NCBI RefSeq assembly: GCF_026212465.1
Contig: NC_080051.1
Span: forward strand, 17,183,767-17,247,766
Direction: 5' to 3'
From: Amaranthus tricolor
Lineage: Eukaryota; Streptophyta; Magnoliopsida; Caryophyllales; Amaranthaceae
DNA length: 64,000 bases
Part shown: one piece after another, positions 11,152 to 23,674 of the stretch
How the letters are laid out: every line of letters starts with the position of its first letter
Numbering within the stretch: the stretch's first letter is position 1
Made by a program: the position numbers and the translations under genes
The notes under the pieces: model-generated
Databases searched by the model: none
What the model was told of the DNA's origin: nothing
Seen by the model: only the letters and a program-made list of their open reading frames with translations

Positions 11152-12330
11152 TCAGTACATTATACATTCAAAATAATTCAGTAAAAATTGTACAATAAAT
11201 ATAGTATAAATATATGTATATAAAAAAAATAAAGTTTGTACGATAGTAAGAGCAGTGATGTGATGACTGGGTATGAGGAGGTGACTGCCTGGTTTGTATT
11301 GACATCTGCAGCCTGCGAGGACCCAACACCATTGCGCGTGTGGACATGACAAGTTCAACTCATCCAATCGAACGTCATGTGGTGGAGACGGGCTTTGCTC
11401 CTCGCCAGTACGTTTAATAGAAGGTTGGTTCGACTCCTCATCTTCAAGAATAAAGTGTTGGAACTTTAAATGTAAGATTGTGCCCTGTGCAATCTCTCTA
11501 ACTAGTTGCTCTTGACTAGCGAATGACAGATTGGCGCCAACAATCATCAATAATTAAAATTAATCATAATTAATGAAAAAGTAGGAAAAAATTTATTTTG
11601 TTACTTACAAAGTGGGTCATCATAAATGAGACTGGAGCAATCTGTGCCGCATTAATACCTCGTGGTGTCACCCATCGATGAGTGATGGACAGGAACCACG
11701 ACATATAATCCGTATAAGTAGGTGTGCCTGCCTCATTGATGGAAGCATTATGTGCTAGGAGCTTCAACCTGTGGTCTTAATGCGCTATGTGACGCCCGTT
11801 GATATCGCTCTAGTTCTTCGGTAAATTGCCCTTTCTCGAAACGCAAAGCAGCTCAACGTCCATGTTGCATGATGGAGGGATTCCCTGTACCAGCCATATT
11901 GGCGCATTACGCGCTTTAAGAGATGAAGTTTAATTATGTTGAAGCATATGAGTGGTACAATCGAAATTATTTTATTATTTAAAGTTATAAAAATATATAA
12001 TATAAAGTTATAGAAACCGATTCTAGTGGGAGGATGCTGTTCAAATACTCCCTCAACTATATCTTGCTAGCTCAATTAGTTGGCGTCCAATAGTAAACAT
12101 GACATGCTCTTCGATGGGAAGCCACGTAAGTACAATTGTGTCTAGTAATAAGATGATGGTAGCCTCACCTAATGGGAGATGGAAAGTGTGCATCTCTTAA
12201 CACCATCTCTCTACCACTTTCGTAATCATGGAACAATCTACCCTAAATTACGCTACGAGGAGAAAGTCATACAAGCTCGCTCTGTAAAGGTATGAGAGGA
12301 TGCGTGAATTTATATCACATTAAAGTTAGT
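11152..12330 (-). pseudogene. Decayed plant-mobile-domain (PMD) gene, transposon-derived
   Basis: On the minus strand about 12210-12070 reads TFHLPLGEATII followed by a TWLPIEEH segment. This is the PMD signature also present at 36.3 kb (TFHMP-stop-GEMTI) and shared with MAIN/MAIL and phosphatase-7 long-form proteins. Further downstream, 11767-11570 encodes YTDYMSWFLSITHRWVTP, resembling the C-terminal part of the same domain, and 11550-11152 gives a Pro/Ser/Glu-containing tail. Stops and frameshifts separate the pieces. PMD genes are common passengers of Mutator-like elements, but inverted ends were not found here. The copy clearly differs from the one at 35.6-37.7 kb, so it is an independent insertion. 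Confidence 0.6.
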
Positions 12331-12339
12331 CTTTCGAAA

Positions 12340-13740
12340 ATCACATTAAAGTATTTAGTGATGTTAAACAAAAATACTTACCTAGGCATCCCACAGTAAT
12401 TGCTCCTATGATCGGATTGCATACTTAGAGCACTAGGATTGTGAGGTCATTGAGATACTAGATCCATCTCTATCACTCCAACACAATAAACACCCATAAG
12501 TAAATAATGTAATAAGTGAGTTCTTATTATTGTAATGAAAAGTATGCTTGTTATTGTTTATCTGTGTAAGTTTTAGTGTTATGACCTTCACTATTACAAC
12601 AGCAACAAGTATTTTGTTTGCTTGTGTCTTCATCCATCTTGTTAGTTATCCTTTTAGATTTAGGTCTTTCTAAAGCCCCAACTTATTTTGGATCGTGTCT
12701 CACTTCAAATCAGAAGTCATAAGGCCATGCCCTCTATTTACAATGGCATGAAGCAAGAACTATATGTGCTAGCATAACTCTTAATAGTGTAGCAAGGGTT
12801 TGCAAACGCTACATACAAAATATGTCTTCTGATACATACAATATGTAAATTGGAACAAGATAAGTGGTATATCTTTAATTTGTTACATGTATATTTCTTC
12901 TCTCCTAAGTCCACGGTTTGAATCTTATAAACTCCCATCGACTGAACTCTATTTCCTCACCTAGTCTTAACCTGGAAGGCCTCATCCATAATCGAATGCG
13001 ATGATCTCATGTAAGTAGGCCTTCTTAGTGTTACAACTGATGATTTTTGTGGTGCGAGAAGTATAGATGTTTCCACCAATCATCCAATAACTTGTACTGT
13101 TACGTCTTCTAACAAAATAATCGTTGATATCTGCAGATTCTTAGATTAAATAGACTTTCAATCCTTTTTATGAAAATACTTGCAAGTTAATCTTTTGATC
13201 TCACGATCAAAGGCTAATGATTTTCCCTTCTAGATATCACTTCGTAAAATGTCGGTAAACTACAACATACTCTATACTAAAATTGCTGAGCTGATTTCTC
13301 TAAAATAGTAATGGCTACCTTGTTATGATAGAATAGTTTGCTAACCTCCTTCAGCGTAAACCAAGTCTTTCCATCAACTTTCGAAGCCACAAGACTTCTG
13401 TTACTTCCTTGGGAATTCCTTATAATTTTTTTTTCTATACTCAGATAAAAAAACTACCGTAAATTTTCTATTGTCCAGATTTTCTGCCCAATTTGCATTT
13501 ATATAAGATAGAATGTCTAGGTGATCATTTCTCCTAAATACAATGCTCCTGCCACCTGTTCCTTGAAATTGCTTTTAGAAAATAATTTTTAATTGAAAAA
13601 TCAATGCAACGCTTTTATAAATGATTAAAAAAATAATTCAATTATATTTGTAATTTACTATTTACTATCTAGTTCCTCTTGGCCATGACTTTTGAAATAT
13701 TTTTTCATTTTGATCCGTCTTTTAAAGCTTATTACATTTA
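12340..13740. other. Intergenic, nothing recognised
   Basis: AT-rich sequence with only short frames lacking motifs. No gene, RNA or clear transposon end was seen. Confidence 0.5.
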
Positions 13741-13748
13741 TGTATTTG

Positions 13749-14288
13749 GTAAGTATGTCAAACAGATCAGGTTTAATTGGATTCGAGTTCGGGTTATATA
13801 TAAACAGGCTAAAAAACCCTTGACCCAAAACCCAATCTATTTAGTTAATTGGGTCAAAATCACAACCTTAACTCGACCTGCAACAGGTCAGGTTGATCTG
13901 ATTTCGACCCACTTAACTCGTTTATAATTTTTTTGTTTTCGTTTTAAGGTTTTTAACGTTGATTAAATCTAATTTTTTAGGCTTTAATTTTAACTTTACG
14001 TTTTTTTGTTGTTTATTTTGTATATACTATGAAAAATAAGAAAATATTAAATGAACTAAGTTTAACTTATACTTATTGGTTTAACTTGAAATCAACACAT
14101 TTAATTAAATGGATTATACAGGTTTTTTTCAGGTTTAAAATTTTGACCTAAACCTAATCCATTTAATAAACAGATCAGGTCGGGTCGACCCATTTAATTA
14201 ATTGGGTCAAAAATCTCAACCCAAACCCACTTATTTCGAGTTAGGTTCAGGTCGAGTTAGCAGGTCGAGTCAATTTTTGCCAACTCTA
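13749..14288. repeat. hAT-like non-autonomous element with GGGTCRA-type subterminal repeats
   Basis: Dense degenerate repeats such as TTGGGTCAAAA, GACCCA, AGGTCGAGT and CAGATCAGGT are arranged in both orientations around an AT-rich core. The right edge, TTGCCAACTCTA, reads TAGAGTTGGCAA in reverse complement, a typical hAT terminus. The left edge TAAGTATGTCAAACAG is a plausible degraded partner. No 8-bp duplication was found. Confidence 0.45.
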
Positions 14289-14515
14289 CTTGCTATACAT
14301 TATTCATCGCATTTTCTTAACAAAATTTATTTCATTACATTACCTTTTTTAAAATTGTAATGTTAGGTGGTAATGAAAATTTGTGAAAATATTTTTTTAT
14401 AAGGAAATTTTAATACTATGTGAATGGCATCATACCTTTTTTTGAAATTTACACCATAAATTATTCTCATTATTATCATTTAGTACCAACAACTAAACGT
14501 GCCATAAATATTATA

Positions 14516-14812
14516 AGAAAAATTACCGTGAATAATACCATCTTTCATTAATTTTCCTACAATAATAACAACTATTGATTAACCATGAATAATACAAATT
14601 TAGGAGGTTTTTTCCTAGAATAATACCAACTTTAGTTTATCAACTAATTTTCCAAATTTATTTTGTCATATAATCTCCTATAGTTTGATTTTTAACATAT
14701 CAAGTATATCCTAAGAAAACATTCCGAAAATTGGTATTATTTTTGGTTAATCAAAAATTGGTATTATTATATAGAAATAAACAAAAAATTATATTATTTT
14801 GATAATTTTTCC
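14516..14812. mobile_element. Mutator-type MITE, family copy A (297 bp)
   Basis: It starts AGAAAAATTACCGTGAATA and ends GATAATTTTTCC. Flanking nonamers AATATTATA (14507-14515) and AATATTGTA (14813-14821) match 8 of 9. The interior consists of mirrored AATAATACCAA and TTGGTATTATT blocks, so the whole element could fold back on itself. It is a close relative of the 53099-53396 copy. No coding capacity. Confidence 0.8.
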
Positions 14813-15302
14813 AATATTGTAATATAAAAAGTCAAAAATCAATTAACTTATATAATGATACAGTCATATATATTTGTAAAGTCAAAACCATACAACCTAT
14901 GATAGTAATAAGAATAACATTATTATTAAGTTTTGAAGCGAAAATTTTATATAAAAAAATAATAGCAATTTTAGTAGGAGATTATATGAGCAAAATTTTA
15001 TTTTAGTACTAGTTATATGAAAAAGATTTTTCTCTCACATAAAAAATGTAAAAAAAAAAAAAAAAATCAAAACCATTTTTTATACGAGGTTGGATGAGGA
15101 AACGTAGGACTAAAACATCAAACTTAAAACCTTGTTAAACGACAATGTTCCTTTATCTATTATTCAAGACAAAAGCCATTACTTCAGAAACGACACTAAC
15201 GATACTATGAAGAAAATGAGCTTTCACCAAACTTGTTCAAGAGCCACTGATTTTTATTCTCTTAAAACAATTATGTGACTTCGAATATCTCGAAGTATTT
15301 AT

Positions 15303-15964
<662 letters not shown>

Positions 15965-16139
15965 TAATATTACTATGTATGTTAATAGAGTAACTTATAA
16001 ATTGTTCTATTTATTTCTACTATATTCTTACTCTATAACTCATTAACTCTTATACTTTTGTCATTATTTAAGAGCAAAAATGATAATTTGAAATCAAACA
16101 ATTTTTTTAATACTTATGTCAAGTAAATGGTGTAAGTAT

Positions 16140-16805
16140 TATTCTCTCCGTTTCAGTGACTATGTACTAATTTGGTTTGAGCACGTTTATTAAGACAATT
16201 ATTGAAACCTTAATATTTTTTAGCTATGCATGACTAAAAATTATAAAAAATTGATATTAATAATTGTATTCCTCTCTCCATTTCAGTGACTATATACTAA
16301 TTTGGTTTGAGCACGTTTATCATGTCAATTATTAAAACCTTAATATATCTAATTATGCATAACTAAAAATTATAAAAAAACTAGTATCAATAATCTTTTT
16401 GTTGAGATAAATTAAATAAAATTTTACTAAATATTATCATATAATCAAATAAGACAAGGCTCTAAAATGAATTACTTCATAAAACAAACGTAGGTTCCAT
16501 TATACTTACTACATTTAAATTTTTACACAATCCAATGTGTTATTTTGATTATTTGTATGTTGAACTATCTACAATTTTGATCATTTGTATGTTGAACTAT
16601 CTACAATTTTGATCATTTGTATGTTGAACTATCTACATCTAAAAATTATAAAAATTTAATATTATGAAAATATGCGATTAGGCGATTCAAAGAAGATCTC
16701 ACTTGACTATATTTTTTCTTACACATTCGCAATATATAAAATAAGCTTGAATGATAAACAACGTCAAAAATGTTATGGAGCAATTATTTTAGAACGGAGT
16801 AAGTA
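16140..16805. repeat. Stowaway-like element containing an internal duplication
   Basis: The left end TATTCTCTCCGTTTCAGTG and the right end (reverse complement TACTTACTCCGTTCTAAAA) have the CTCCGTT signature of plant Stowaway MITEs. Inside, about 120 bp including TTTCAGTGACTAT and TTGGTTTGAGCACGTTTAT is present twice (from 16148 and from 16278), suggesting a partial self-insertion or duplication. Confidence 0.45.
16547..16636. repeat. 32-bp tandem repeat, 2.8 copies
   Basis: The unit GATCATTTGTATGTTGAACT plus ATCTACAATTTT is repeated from 16547, 16579 and 16611 with one substitution (GATT to GATC in the first copy). Confidence 0.95.
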
Positions 16806-16812
16806 TAAGCTA

Positions 16813-17725
16813 GGTTGCACTAAAACGGACACAGACACGACACGGGTACGGAAAAACGCCAACTTAAAAATGGCGGACACGGGGACACGAAAATGGTAAT
16901 ATAATAAATATATCAAATTAAAGATAATTTTACAATCTTTATTAATTTATTCTAGACAAAACCATTCAAACTCAAAGAATTCCCAGAAATACCCACATTA
17001 AATTTAGAAATCCCAGCTTTGCCAACAATTCATACTAAAATTCCCTTTCTAGAAAAAATTACCTCAAATTCCCCACAAAAATTAAGTGATTCTTATTCTT
17101 CCCCAAATTCTGTTCTTCTAACATCAAAATTGCTCTGGGAAAATATTAGAAGATTTTGAAGATTATTCAAAATCAGAAAAGGAAAAAATCCCAGAAAAAA
17201 TAAAATTAAAATTGATTTCTTCTCCATTAAAGGGAATAAACCCAGAAATTACCAACAGATTAAGAAGAAAAAAAAGGGATTAAGTAAGAGTTTATCTAAC
17301 CTTGAATTTGAAGAACTTAAAAGGGTTTATGGATTTGGGTTTTGTTTTTTCTGAAAAAGATAGAGATTTAAGGTTGGTTTCAATCATTCTGGGTTGCAAA
17401 AATTAGGAAAAAATGATGATAAAATTGAAAATAATGATAATAAATGTGGTAATAATTCATCAATATCAAAACCATATTTATCAGAAACATGGGAAGTAAC
17501 GGAGAAGAAAAGAAAGGAAAATAGTTTTTTTTAAAAAAACGTGTCCTTGACTGCTTGCTGTGTCCCTTCCGTGTCCTTGCCGTGTCCACGTGTCCGAAAA
17601 AATATTCAAATATTGGACACTTCATTTGGCGTGTCGGACACGGATTTTCGCGTGTCCGTCGCGTGTTCGTGTCCGACACGGAACACGCCAGTTAAGGGAC
17701 GTGTCCGTGTATTCCAGAGTATAAA
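16813..17725. repeat. Non-autonomous hAT-like element with GTGTCC subterminal repeats
   Basis: Many copies of GGACAC/GTGTCC and CGTGTCC cluster at both ends (16827-16885 and 17540-17712), in opposite orientation at each end, around an AT-rich core. Edge sequences TAGGTTGCACTAAAACGGAC and, in reverse complement, TACTCTGGAATACACGGAC are plausible inverted termini. No target duplication was identified. Confidence 0.5.
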
Positions 17726-17759
17726 TAGGTAAATGCTCATTTTGTTAAGAAATGCAAAA

Positions 17760-18035
17760 CAACTGGTCTTGGACGAGACGACCTTATAACGAGACTGTTA
17801 ATTTTGGGCCGGACCAATTTACGCATGTAATTACCTTGGCATTTTTTTAATTTTATGGGCGTTTTTAAATTTTGATCTTGAGGCATCAATTTTGACTTTA
17901 ATAGTATCAATTTTCAAAATTAATACTTTTAAAGTCAAAATTAATAAATATCCAAAATTAAAATATTATTACACGCACGTCAAATGGGCCGACCCACACT
18001 TCATCTTAACTTGCCCGGTTTCGTCCAAGTCTTGT
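17760..18035. repeat. MITE-like fold-back region upstream of the glucanase gene
   Basis: The left portion GGTCTTGGACGAGACGACC and the right portion in reverse complement ACTTGGACGAAACCGGGC are similar, with GGGCCGGACC near the left and GGGCCGACCC near the right. A mirrored AT-rich centre (TCAATTTTGACTTTAAT against AGTCAAAATT) supports a fold-back transposon lying within 250 bp of the glucanase start. Confidence 0.45.
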
Positions 18036-18251
18036 GTGAAAGCAAAATCTAGATGCTTAAACCCACAATAACAAAAGAACATGTACTATTACCCGTTGTC
18101 GTATCAAACTTTATCACGTGTTCTCTCTCTATCTCTTAACGTGTCTTCTTCTTCCTTACACATCCCTCCATTATTGACCTCCCAAATATTCTTTAATGCT
18201 CTTTCTATTTCCCACTCAAAATCCTCCACCTTTATTCTCAAACTTTCAAAA

Positions 18252-21200
18252 ATGGCGAATCAAACCCACCTCCTCCTCACTTTCTTTCTCCTCATTTTCA
18301 CCCACACCGCCGTCTCTTCTTTCATTGGCGTTAATTACGGCCGTGTTGCAGACAATCTTCCACCACCGTCAACCGTTGCAAATTTTCTCAATTCCCAAAC
18401 TACCCTCACCTCCGTTAAACTCTTCGACTGTGACCCACAAATCCTTCAATCCTTCGCTAACTCAGGTATTTCTCTCACCGTTACCGTCCCCAATTCTGAC
18501 CTCATCTCTCTCACTGACCCCACCACCGCCCAATCATGGGTTGCCACGTATATCATCCCTTACCACCCTCAAACAATCATCCGTTACATTGCCGTTGGTA
18601 ATGAAGTTCATTTCTCTCGGGACAAAACCCTAATCGACAACACAGTAAAAGCCATGAGAACACTTAATCAAGCTTTAATTTCTGCTAATTTAACCGAAGT
18701 TAAGATAACAACCCCACATTCGTTAGCTATTTTACCCCCATTTTCTTCCCCAAGTTCTGGACGTTTCCAGAAAGGGTATAACAATGTGTTCTTCATTCCA
18801 ATGTTAGAATTCCTCCGTCAAACTAAATCGACATTTATGGTAAATCCTTATCCTTACTTTGGGTTCAACTCCTCCATGATTGATTTCGCTGTTTTCCGCA
18901 AAAACGACGGCGTTTTGGATAAGCGAACACGGTTGAGGTATTACAATATGTTTGATTATTTGATGGATGGAGTTTATTCTGCTATGAAACGGGTGGGTTA
19001 TGAGGACGTGGAAATATCAGTGGGTGAAACCGGATGGCCTTCAGCCGGAGATGCAAATGAACCGGCGGCGAATTATGATAATGCGGTCTCGTATAATAGA
19101 AATTTAGTAAAACATTTGAGGTCAGGTAGAGGAACACCATTAATGCCGAACCGGACATTCGAGACGTATATATTTGCACTGTTTAATGAGAATCTTAAAC
19201 CGAGTGTTAGTGAGAGGAATTATGGGTTGTTTAGACCGGATTTTAGTGCGGTTTATGATGTCGGCGTATTGAAGTCGCCGGCTCAGGTATGGGTATTTCT
19301 GTCTTTTTAAATAAGATTGTTTCAAATTAAACTTGCTGTGTTTTTAGCTAGGAGAAACTGTACGTTAGGCTTTCATTGATTCTTGGTTATAGGAAAACGT
19401 TAAACTTGCTGTGTGTTTTTTATCTTCTAAAAATCACAAAAAACAAAAACTTGGGTGAGACCTGTAATTTGTGAGATGCATTTAATTGAGTCGGTCTAAT
19501 TGTATATATTTTTTTCATTAATTTTTCAAATTAAAATGTCAATTATAAGAGTTAAAAGGCCAATTTTAAGTGATAAAATCTACAATTTTAAGATTTAAAA
19601 GCTCAATTTTAATACTTAAAAAATCAATTTTAAAACTTAAAAGATGAATATTAAATTCTCATCTTTAAAATAAAATGATTCAAACATTAAAATTAATATT
19701 AAAAACTTTAAAATTAACCTTTTAAATCTTAAAATTATTCTTTTAAATTTTAAAATTAATATATCAGAATATTTTTAAAAAATTATTGAGCTGAGCCCAT
19801 TGCATGGTTGAGGCTCTCACATGAGAGCAGCTTTTTAAAAATTAAATTTAGGGGTATTATCGTCATTGTACATTTGTACTTGTTTTGTTATCGTAAGGTT
19901 TTCTCGGATTTTTCAATAGATTTCTCGTATAAGTGGATTTTTCAACTAAAAAAAGTTTTCTGATAAACGAGTGGATAGACATAGATGCAAGTAAAGTTAT
20001 CATCCATAAAGTTAAATGATCATCCCTCCAACTTCTCCCAGAAAGTTAATTATAGTTTATGTGTTTCATATTTCGAATACTGGCTAATCAAAAAATTATT
20101 ATTATTATTATTATTATTATTATGTTATACGGTTAAATGATTTAAATATTATTATATTTAACTATATTTTTTTCTTGGAATTATACGCAATATAGTGATG
20201 TATAATGTGAATAATTGTAAGGTAGTAAGTGTTCGAGAACTTTGTTTGTGTAATTACTATAATAATAAAATATAAATGTGTAATGTATTACTCCCTCGTT
20301 CCCATTCAAGCTACTAATTCCATCTACATTTTTCACATTGTCGAAATAATATTTTAATGCTTAACATCACTAATTGTTTTTAATTAAAAAAATTGATATT
20401 AATTATTTATATATTAAGACAAGTTAAATAAGATCGCATATATTTTAACTTATATATTAAGAATAAGATACAAATTAAAAGTTGTAAATGAATGATAAAC
20501 AAAAATAAATGGGACTACATAGGAAGGAGTATAATTATAAACTTTAAAAAATCAAATAGTACTTATTTTATCTAATGAAAATTGTTAAATTGAAAAAGTT
20601 GATAAAATGATATTGTCTTCCATTCACTATTATTTGTCTAATTTAATATTTGAATATTATTTATTAATTATTTTTAATATGTATTTTATTCTTACTCTAT
20701 ATCTATAAGTAAAAATAGTCAATTGAAATTTTATTTGTTCGACATAATGTAAATTTTATTAAAATTTTTATTTAAATAATATTAGATATATTTGAGATTG
20801 GAATAATGTATCGACGGTAAGAAGCATTACAATTATACCAGGATTTAAGAGTAGTGATTCAACTTAAAATTCTTTTATTTATTTATTTTTGAATATTATA
20901 GGTACCAGTAGCACCGTCACCGTCAGATGCAAATCAGAAATGGTGCGTGGCAAAATCAGACGCTTCAGATGTAACGTTACAAGGAAACTTGGATTATGTG
21001 TGTGGATCAGGAATTGATTGCAAACCCATACAAGATGGTGGCCCTTGTTTTAGTCCCAACACCGTTAGATCTCACGCATCGTACGCGATGAACGCTTACT
21101 ACCACCTCAACGGTCAGGATGCTGCTGCTTGTTACTTTGATGGTTCCGGAATCGTCACCTCCAATGACCCTAGTATGATTTCTCTTTCTCTCACTACTTC

Positions 21201-22519
21201 CTCGCTTTTAAATATGGATAATAATTTAATTACATAGATGTAAAAAAAACCTTTACGACCCAAAATCATTTAAAATTGGTTTAGCGTTTTTAATTAGTAC
21301 GTGTTGCTAGAAATATACGGGAAGGTTTTTGTTTTTTTTTTTTTTTTAATTTTTTTTTATACATGTTACATTTAACTTATTTAACTTTATTACTCAATTA
21401 AATTCGAATCATTTAAACCCATATAAAATTAGAATTGACAAAGGAAATAAGAGTAATTAAATGTCTCTAATTACTCCATGTGTTTTCTTTGTTTTTCTCA
21501 TTTATTTTTTTACGCAAAATTCCAATGTAAACTTAAAAGTCAAATAATTTTAATTGTGAGTTTTATAAATTCTAAAAAAGTTACTTATTAGAAAATATTT
21601 CCTCCATTCTGAAATACTCGCTACATAATGGATTTTTATACTATTCATCGTTCAAGCTTATTTTATATATTTTTTACTATATTTATCGTGACAAAAATTA
21701 TCTATGTTAGAAAAAATATAGCCCAGTGAGATCATATTTGAATCGTTTAATCTCATACTTTTATAATATTAAGTTTTTATAATTTTTAAATATGTGTAGT
21801 TTAATATATATGTAATAAAAATAACATATTAGATTGTGTAAAAAGTCAAATGTAGCAAGTATAATGAAGCGGAGCAAATATTTATTGAGATGAATCTATT
21901 AAGATCTCACGTGAATTTCTTTTTTATATAAATCAATGAGAAATCTAGAGCTGTTCAAAAGTGGCCCGACTCGAAAACCCGAACCGAACCCGAAAGTAAA
22001 CCGATCCGAAATTGTGTTTCTTTTTTAGGTTTATCGAACCGACAGTACCCGAACCGGTTGACAATCGAAAATGGAAAAGCTTTAACCGATTTTTGTAACC
22101 GACACATAACCGTTAACCGAGATTACCCGAACCTAATAATGACTGACCCGAGTGTGACCCATTGTAACACACAGCCGAAAAATAACCGATCCAAAATACA
22201 ACTGAACTGAATGACACCAATTCGCAACCGATTCGTTCATCCTAATAAACACCTCTAGAGAATTCATAATTAAAATTTAATACTAAAATTCGTAAACTAT
22301 TAAAGATGACATGAAAATGGAGAAATATAAAGGGGTTAAACAATTGACTAAAGATCTAGATTCAATTTTCTCCTAAGTGACTTTCTATCTACCAAAAAAT
22401 AAATAAAAGAAAGCACTTGTAATTTTTGAAGTCTTAATATATTTGGTTGAGTTAAAAGCATAAATTTTGTTACCTCTTTTTGTGGTGTAGGTTACGAAGC
22501 ATGTCAGTATGTGGCATAA
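18252..22519 (+). CDS. Secreted beta-1,3-glucanase (GH17) with C-terminal X8/CBM43 domain
   Basis: Three exons join in frame: 18252-19286, 20902-21172 and 22491-22519, giving 444 residues. It should hydrolyse internal beta-1,3-glucan (callose) in the cell wall. The ATG at 18252 gives a clear signal peptide ([10 protein letters not shown], cleavage near AVSS-FIG); an in-frame ATG at 18081 would bury it. The GH17 fold starts [16 protein letters not shown]. The general acid lies in VGNEV (E118) and the nucleophile in [11 protein letters not shown] (E259). After a short APSPSDANQ linker comes the X8 domain [11 protein letters not shown]...YVCGSG...DCKPI...PCFSP...ACYFDGSG, a callose-binding module. 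The open frame runs past 21172 without a stop, but splicing at CCTA/GTATGA to a 29-nt last exon restores NDPSYEAC and the sixth cysteine, then stops. There is no long Ser-rich hydrophobic tail, so a GPI anchor is unlikely. Both introns contain MITEs. Confidence 0.9.
19446..19836. repeat. Fold-back AT-rich repeat in glucanase intron 1
   Basis: Many alternating TTTTAAAACTTAAAA and AAATTTTAAAATTAAT blocks are mirror images around the centre. The edges carry GGTGAGACC (left) and CTCTCACATGAGAGC (right), similar to GTGAGAC palindromes near 8425-8460. It is probably a MITE; the ends were not fixed. Confidence 0.4.
20095..20123. repeat. (ATT)n microsatellite
   Basis: Nine to ten uninterrupted ATT units in glucanase intron 1. 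Confidence 0.95.
20289..20531. mobile_element. Stowaway-like MITE in glucanase intron 1
   Basis: It begins TACTCCCTCGTTCCCATTC and ends, in reverse complement, TACTCCTTCCTATGTAGTCC. The CTCCCTC terminus next to TA is the Stowaway (Tc1/mariner) signature. It is 243 bp and AT-rich with no ORF. Confidence 0.62.
21596..21880. mobile_element. Stowaway-like MITE in glucanase intron 2
   Basis: Left end TATTTCCTCCATTCTGAAAT and right end in reverse complement TATTTGCTCCGCTTCATTAT are similar over the first 30 bases and both continue to a CTCGCTACA/CTTGCTACA block. The length is 285 bp including the TA ends. Confidence 0.65.
21946..22257. mobile_element. hAT MITE with ACCGA-rich interior, copy 1 (312 bp)
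   Basis: Ends are TAGAGCTGTTCAAAAG and, in reverse complement, TAGAGGTGTTTATTAGG. The flanking octamers GAGAAATC (21938-21945) and GAGAATTC (22258-22265) match 7 of 8, as expected for hAT. The interior is a degenerate run of pentamers such as ACCGA, ACCCG and AACCG. A 941-bp relative with the same ends is at 30624. Confidence 0.82.
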
Positions 22520-22735
22520 CGGCATATTAGATCAGTAAGATTTGGAATATTATTTTGATATAAATTGTGCAGGAATATTGTACTCTGATCTTACTATTGT
22601 GATGTGTAGATTACTCTATTAACTGTTTAAACAAAAATTATCTATTAATATCATTTTACTATATTTTTTTGTTGGTTTACCTTTGAAATTTCTATGTGAC
22701 ATAACAGAATAGATTAGTAAGATTACTTATTAATA

Positions 22736-23674
22736 TCTTTACTATAACTATTACTAAAACAAAACACGGTGACATCATCACTATTTAATATAGCTTACGT
22801 GTTACAATCTCAATAAAAAAAATTTTCCTCCAAAACTCAATGATGATGTCATTGTTATTGTAACTAGTATTTATATATTTGACTTTATTACTTTCTAATT
22901 ATGACTATAATATTATCCATATTAATTGATTTTATACTTTTTAGGTTACATCATTGATGTATTAGAAAATCATATAATTTACTTTTTTGAATTTTATTTA
23001 TTAAATGAGTATTATTTAAATGTATTAGATATTTTAAATTGGTTAAAAGATAATATACTTTTATTAGGATTTTTTTTATTTATTCTATTAGTTATTTAAA
23101 TGCAATGCATAATTTTAATATGATTTAGGTTGTGATTATCTTTATACAGGTCACTTATATTTTTCATGACAAATAAATTATGTTTTTTGTTTTTGTTTTT
23201 GTTTAAACTTTTATAAAATAATTTTACACATATAATTTATGTCAAATTTGATTTTGAAGTGTGTTGTTAATAGTTGTAATACTTTATATAAATTAATATT
23301 TGTTAGCTTAAATTGGTATGTTATTTTTTTATTAAAATTATTATAATTTTGTATTGTATACTTCATGTACAAATCATTTGCCTTTTATTTAAAATAAACA
23401 AATAGAAGTATAAATATACTTATATTAAATATACAATTAAATTTTTTGCCTTTTGTTGTGATTTATTTGTCATAAACTAAATTTTCACAATTATATACAC
23501 CTAAAATGTAAAGTATGATATAAATCAAACAATGTATGTAATATATACAACTATTTAGAGTGAAATAAAATATAACTATAATGTAAAATTTATTTCTTAA
23601 AATTACAATTTCCTAAATAATACTAATATATTGAAAAAATTAATAAAATCGTGCATGGCACGGGCAATAACTAG
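22736..23674 (+). mobile_element. Non-autonomous Helitron (939 bp)
   Basis: The 5' end starts TCTTTACTATAACTATTACT after a host A. The 3' end carries the hairpin CGTGC-ATG-GCACG at 23650-23662, followed nine bases later by CTAG and a host T. TC at one end, a 3' hairpin plus CTAG at the other, and insertion between A and T with no duplication are the Helitron hallmarks. No Rep/helicase gene is present. It sits just downstream of the glucanase stop. Confidence 0.75.

Noticed and set aside
18081..18251. Upstream in-frame ATG extending the glucanase by 57 residues
   Set aside because: It would place the signal peptide internally; the region reads as a CT-rich 5' UTR.
18196..18633. 145-codon frame overlapping the glucanase start
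   Set aside because: A +1 shadow of the GH17 exon; the glucanase frame has the signal peptide and catalytic motifs.
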